Part shown: positions 32,144 through 33,501 of the stretch, one piece after another | Numbering within the stretch: the first letter of the stretch is position 1 | How the letters are laid out: each line of letters starts with the position of its first letter | NCBI GenBank assembly: GCA_028280325.1 | Contig: JANQLZ010000022.1 | Coordinates: 1 to 33,501, forward strand | Origin: Bacillota bacterium | GTDB lineage: Bacteria > Bacillota > UBA994 > PWPR01 | DNA: 33,501 nt | Reading direction: 5' to 3' | Position numbers and translations under genes: made by a program | The notes under the pieces: generated by a model | What the model saw: the letters and a program-made list of their open reading frames with translations, nothing else | Told to the model about the DNA's origin: nothing | Database searches by the model: none

Positions 32144-33355
32144 CTAAACCTGTTCTGGTTTTATATCTTTTTGACTTAATTTATCCAACGCTGCTAATGT
32201 CACCTCAGCCAGCGTCGCCATGCCTACAGGAATACAGTCTTCATCGAAATTATATTGGGGATGATGACCCGGAAAATGACAATTCTTGGCTTCATTCCTG
32301 GCCAGCAAATTAAAAAAGCTTGACGGAACAGCCTTGCTGAAAAAGCAAAAATCTTCTCCTCCCATTGATGGCCGTTCGTTTTCTATAACATTTTCTTCAC
32401 CCAGCAGCTTGGATCCAACCTCTACCAGCAATTTTGTTGTTTCTATATCGTTGATTACTGAAGGAATTCCCTGACGATACTCCAGCTCGTAATCACATCT
32501 TAAACTCTCGCATATGCCTTTTATAATTCGATCAAATCTCTCCGGCATACTGGCTTTAACTTGATCATTTAAGGTTCTAATAGTTCCAGTCATCTCAACC
32601 TCATCTGCTATTACATTATGCCGATAGCCGCCTTTTATTGTGCCCATAGTGATAACAACCGGCTCCAGCGGATCTATTTCCCGGGAAATAATAGTTTGCA
32701 AAGCGGTTAAGACATGGGCAGTGGCCATAATAGCATCGACTGATTTGTGGGGGTGAGCTCCATGGCCACCATACCCTTTTATTTTTATCCTGGCGTAGCC
32801 GGTGCCTCCTGAGGTTGCCCCATAGCCATAGGCAATCTGTCCGGGTCTGCCCATTTTAGTACTGATATGCAAACCAAACATCATGTCAACCTTGGGATTA
32901 TCTAAGACTCCTTCTTCAATCATTGGCAAAGCCCCACCCGGGCCTTCTTCGGCCGGTTGAAAAATAAACTTTACATTACCTCTGATGCTGTCTTTAACTT
33001 CTGTGAGCAATTTAGCGACGCCCATCAGGATTGCGGTATGACCATCATGTCCACAGGCATGCATTTTCCCCTCATAAACTGAGGAATATTCAACCCCACT
33101 CTGCTCGACAATGGGCAGGGCATCCATATCAGCTCTTAAACCAATCGTCGGTCCTTGAACACTGCCCCTTAACAAACCTACTACCCCAGTGTTAGCAACC
33201 CCTGTAGTAACCTCTAACCCTAACTTTTGAAGATAGTCAGCAACAATTTCTGATGTTCTGGTTTCCTCCATTCCCAATTCAGGATGAAGATGAAAATCTC
33301 GGCGATAGCCTATAAACTCCTCTTTTAACTCCTGCGCTCTGGCCAGCAATGACAT
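32144..33355 (-). CDS. M20D-family amidohydrolase (N-acyl amino acid hydrolase-like)
   Basis: This metal-dependent hydrolase of about 403 residues carries the M20D motifs: RRDFHLHPELGMEE (18-31), MHACGHDGHTA with Cys101 and His103 as metal ligands, QPAEEGPGGA with Glu137/138, His163 in GLHIS, and a late CHFPGHHPQYNF histidine motif. Members cleave N-acyl amino acids, IAA-amino acid conjugates, hippurate or N-acetyl-diaminopimelate. Substrate cannot be told, and dapD is absent from the window, so amino acid salvage is the simpler reading. The frame opens at TTG 33373, but AAAGGGAG lies inside that extension and fits ATG 33355. It probably heads an operon with the GNAT gene. Confidence 0.92.
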   Translation of the reverse strand: MSLLARAQELKEEFIGYRRDFHLHPELGMEETRTSEIVADYLQKLGLEVTTGVANTGVVGLLRGSVQGPTIGLRADMDALPIVEQSGVEYSSVYEGKMHACGHDGHTAILMGVAKLLTEVKDSIRGNVKFIFQPAEEGPGGALPMIEEGVLDNPKVDMMFGLHISTKMGRPGQIAYGYGATSGGTGYARIKIKGYGGHGAHPHKSVDAIMATAHVLTALQTIISREIDPLEPVVITMGTIKGGYRHNVIADEVEMTGTIRTLNDQVKASMPERFDRIIKGICESLRCDYELEYRQGIPSVINDIETTKLLVEVGSKLLGEENVIENERPSMGGEDFCFFSKAVPSSFFNLLARNEAKNCHFPGHHPQYNFDEDCIPVGMATLAEVTLAALDKLSQKDIKPEQV

Positions 33356-33404
33356 ATTACTACTCCCTTTCAATTATATTTCAAAATAAATTATGCACCA
33401 GTCA

Positions 33405-33418
33405 GGCAGAATTCTGCC
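33405..33418. promoter_or_regulatory. 14-bp perfect palindrome upstream of the amidohydrolase gene
   Basis: GGCAGAATTCTGCC lies 50 bases before the M20D start. A perfect palindrome in this position could be an operator. I found no well-spaced promoter pair around it, so the role is a guess. Confidence 0.35.
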
Positions 33419-33501
33419 CATCAAGTATTAAACCACGCTTATAACTGCTTACGGATAATCACAAGTATAGTGAAGTTTATATAACTGTCCAGCACTCGCT
33501 A

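Overview
The window looks like chromosomal DNA of an AT-rich, Gram-positive-type anaerobe (Bacillota, Clostridia-like). Supporting signs are a T-box leader in front of ileS, a YabE-like DUF348/G5/3D wall protein, secreted proteins ending in copper-amine-oxidase-N-like stalk domains, strong GGAGG ribosome sites with frequent TTG/GTG starts, and iron-sulfur flavoenzyme genes. Genus cannot be fixed from the sequence. There are no tRNA or rRNA genes, no CRISPR array, no transposase and no phage genes.

Layout. 1-1354: a type IV pilin-like protein carrying RTX calcium-binding repeats. 1646-6505 (minus): tldD-tldE, then an M20 N-carbamoyl amino acid hydrolase with pyroglutamyl peptidase. 6592-7950 (minus): an RsmC-like methyltransferase coupled to a CvpA-like membrane protein. 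7951-8751: a long gene-free stretch with a consensus promoter, a Fur-like palindrome, a possible small RNA and a three-way-junction leader before mntP. 9437-10330 (minus): the 3D-domain wall protein. 10530-13116 (plus): two paralogous membrane proteins flanking a DUF6440 gene, with repeats between them. 13318-16822 (minus): type-2 ileS with promoter and T-box. 16864-22916 (minus): a surface operon of a cohesin-like/stalk protein, a 1132-residue stalk protein and a second pilin-like protein. 23060-24196: a small basic protein divergent from ung. 24420-26697 (minus): a cysteine-rich coiled-coil protein and a short Hsp70-like ATPase. 26877-27681 (plus): a CPBP membrane protease. 27680-31146 (minus): a five-gene flavin/iron-sulfur amino acid dehydrogenase with promoter and attenuator-like leader. 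31360-33355 (minus): a GNAT acetyltransferase and an M20D amidohydrolase.

Two themes recur. The first is use of peptides and modified amino acids: TldDE, Pcp, carbamoylase, M20D amidohydrolase and the multi-subunit dehydrogenase. The second is the cell surface: two related pilin-like proteins, two stalk-domain proteins and calcium-binding motifs (RTX nonapeptides, a DxDxDG loop and an EF-hand-like loop).

The most unusual signals are the pilin-RTX fusion, three intergenic hairpins with a conserved apex but different self-complementary base stems, the candidate Fur-controlled small RNA and riboswitch-like leader before mntP, the Hsp70-like/Cys-rich pair, and the dehydrogenase split into five small genes. 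All functional statements rest on motif reading; no database search or folding program was run.
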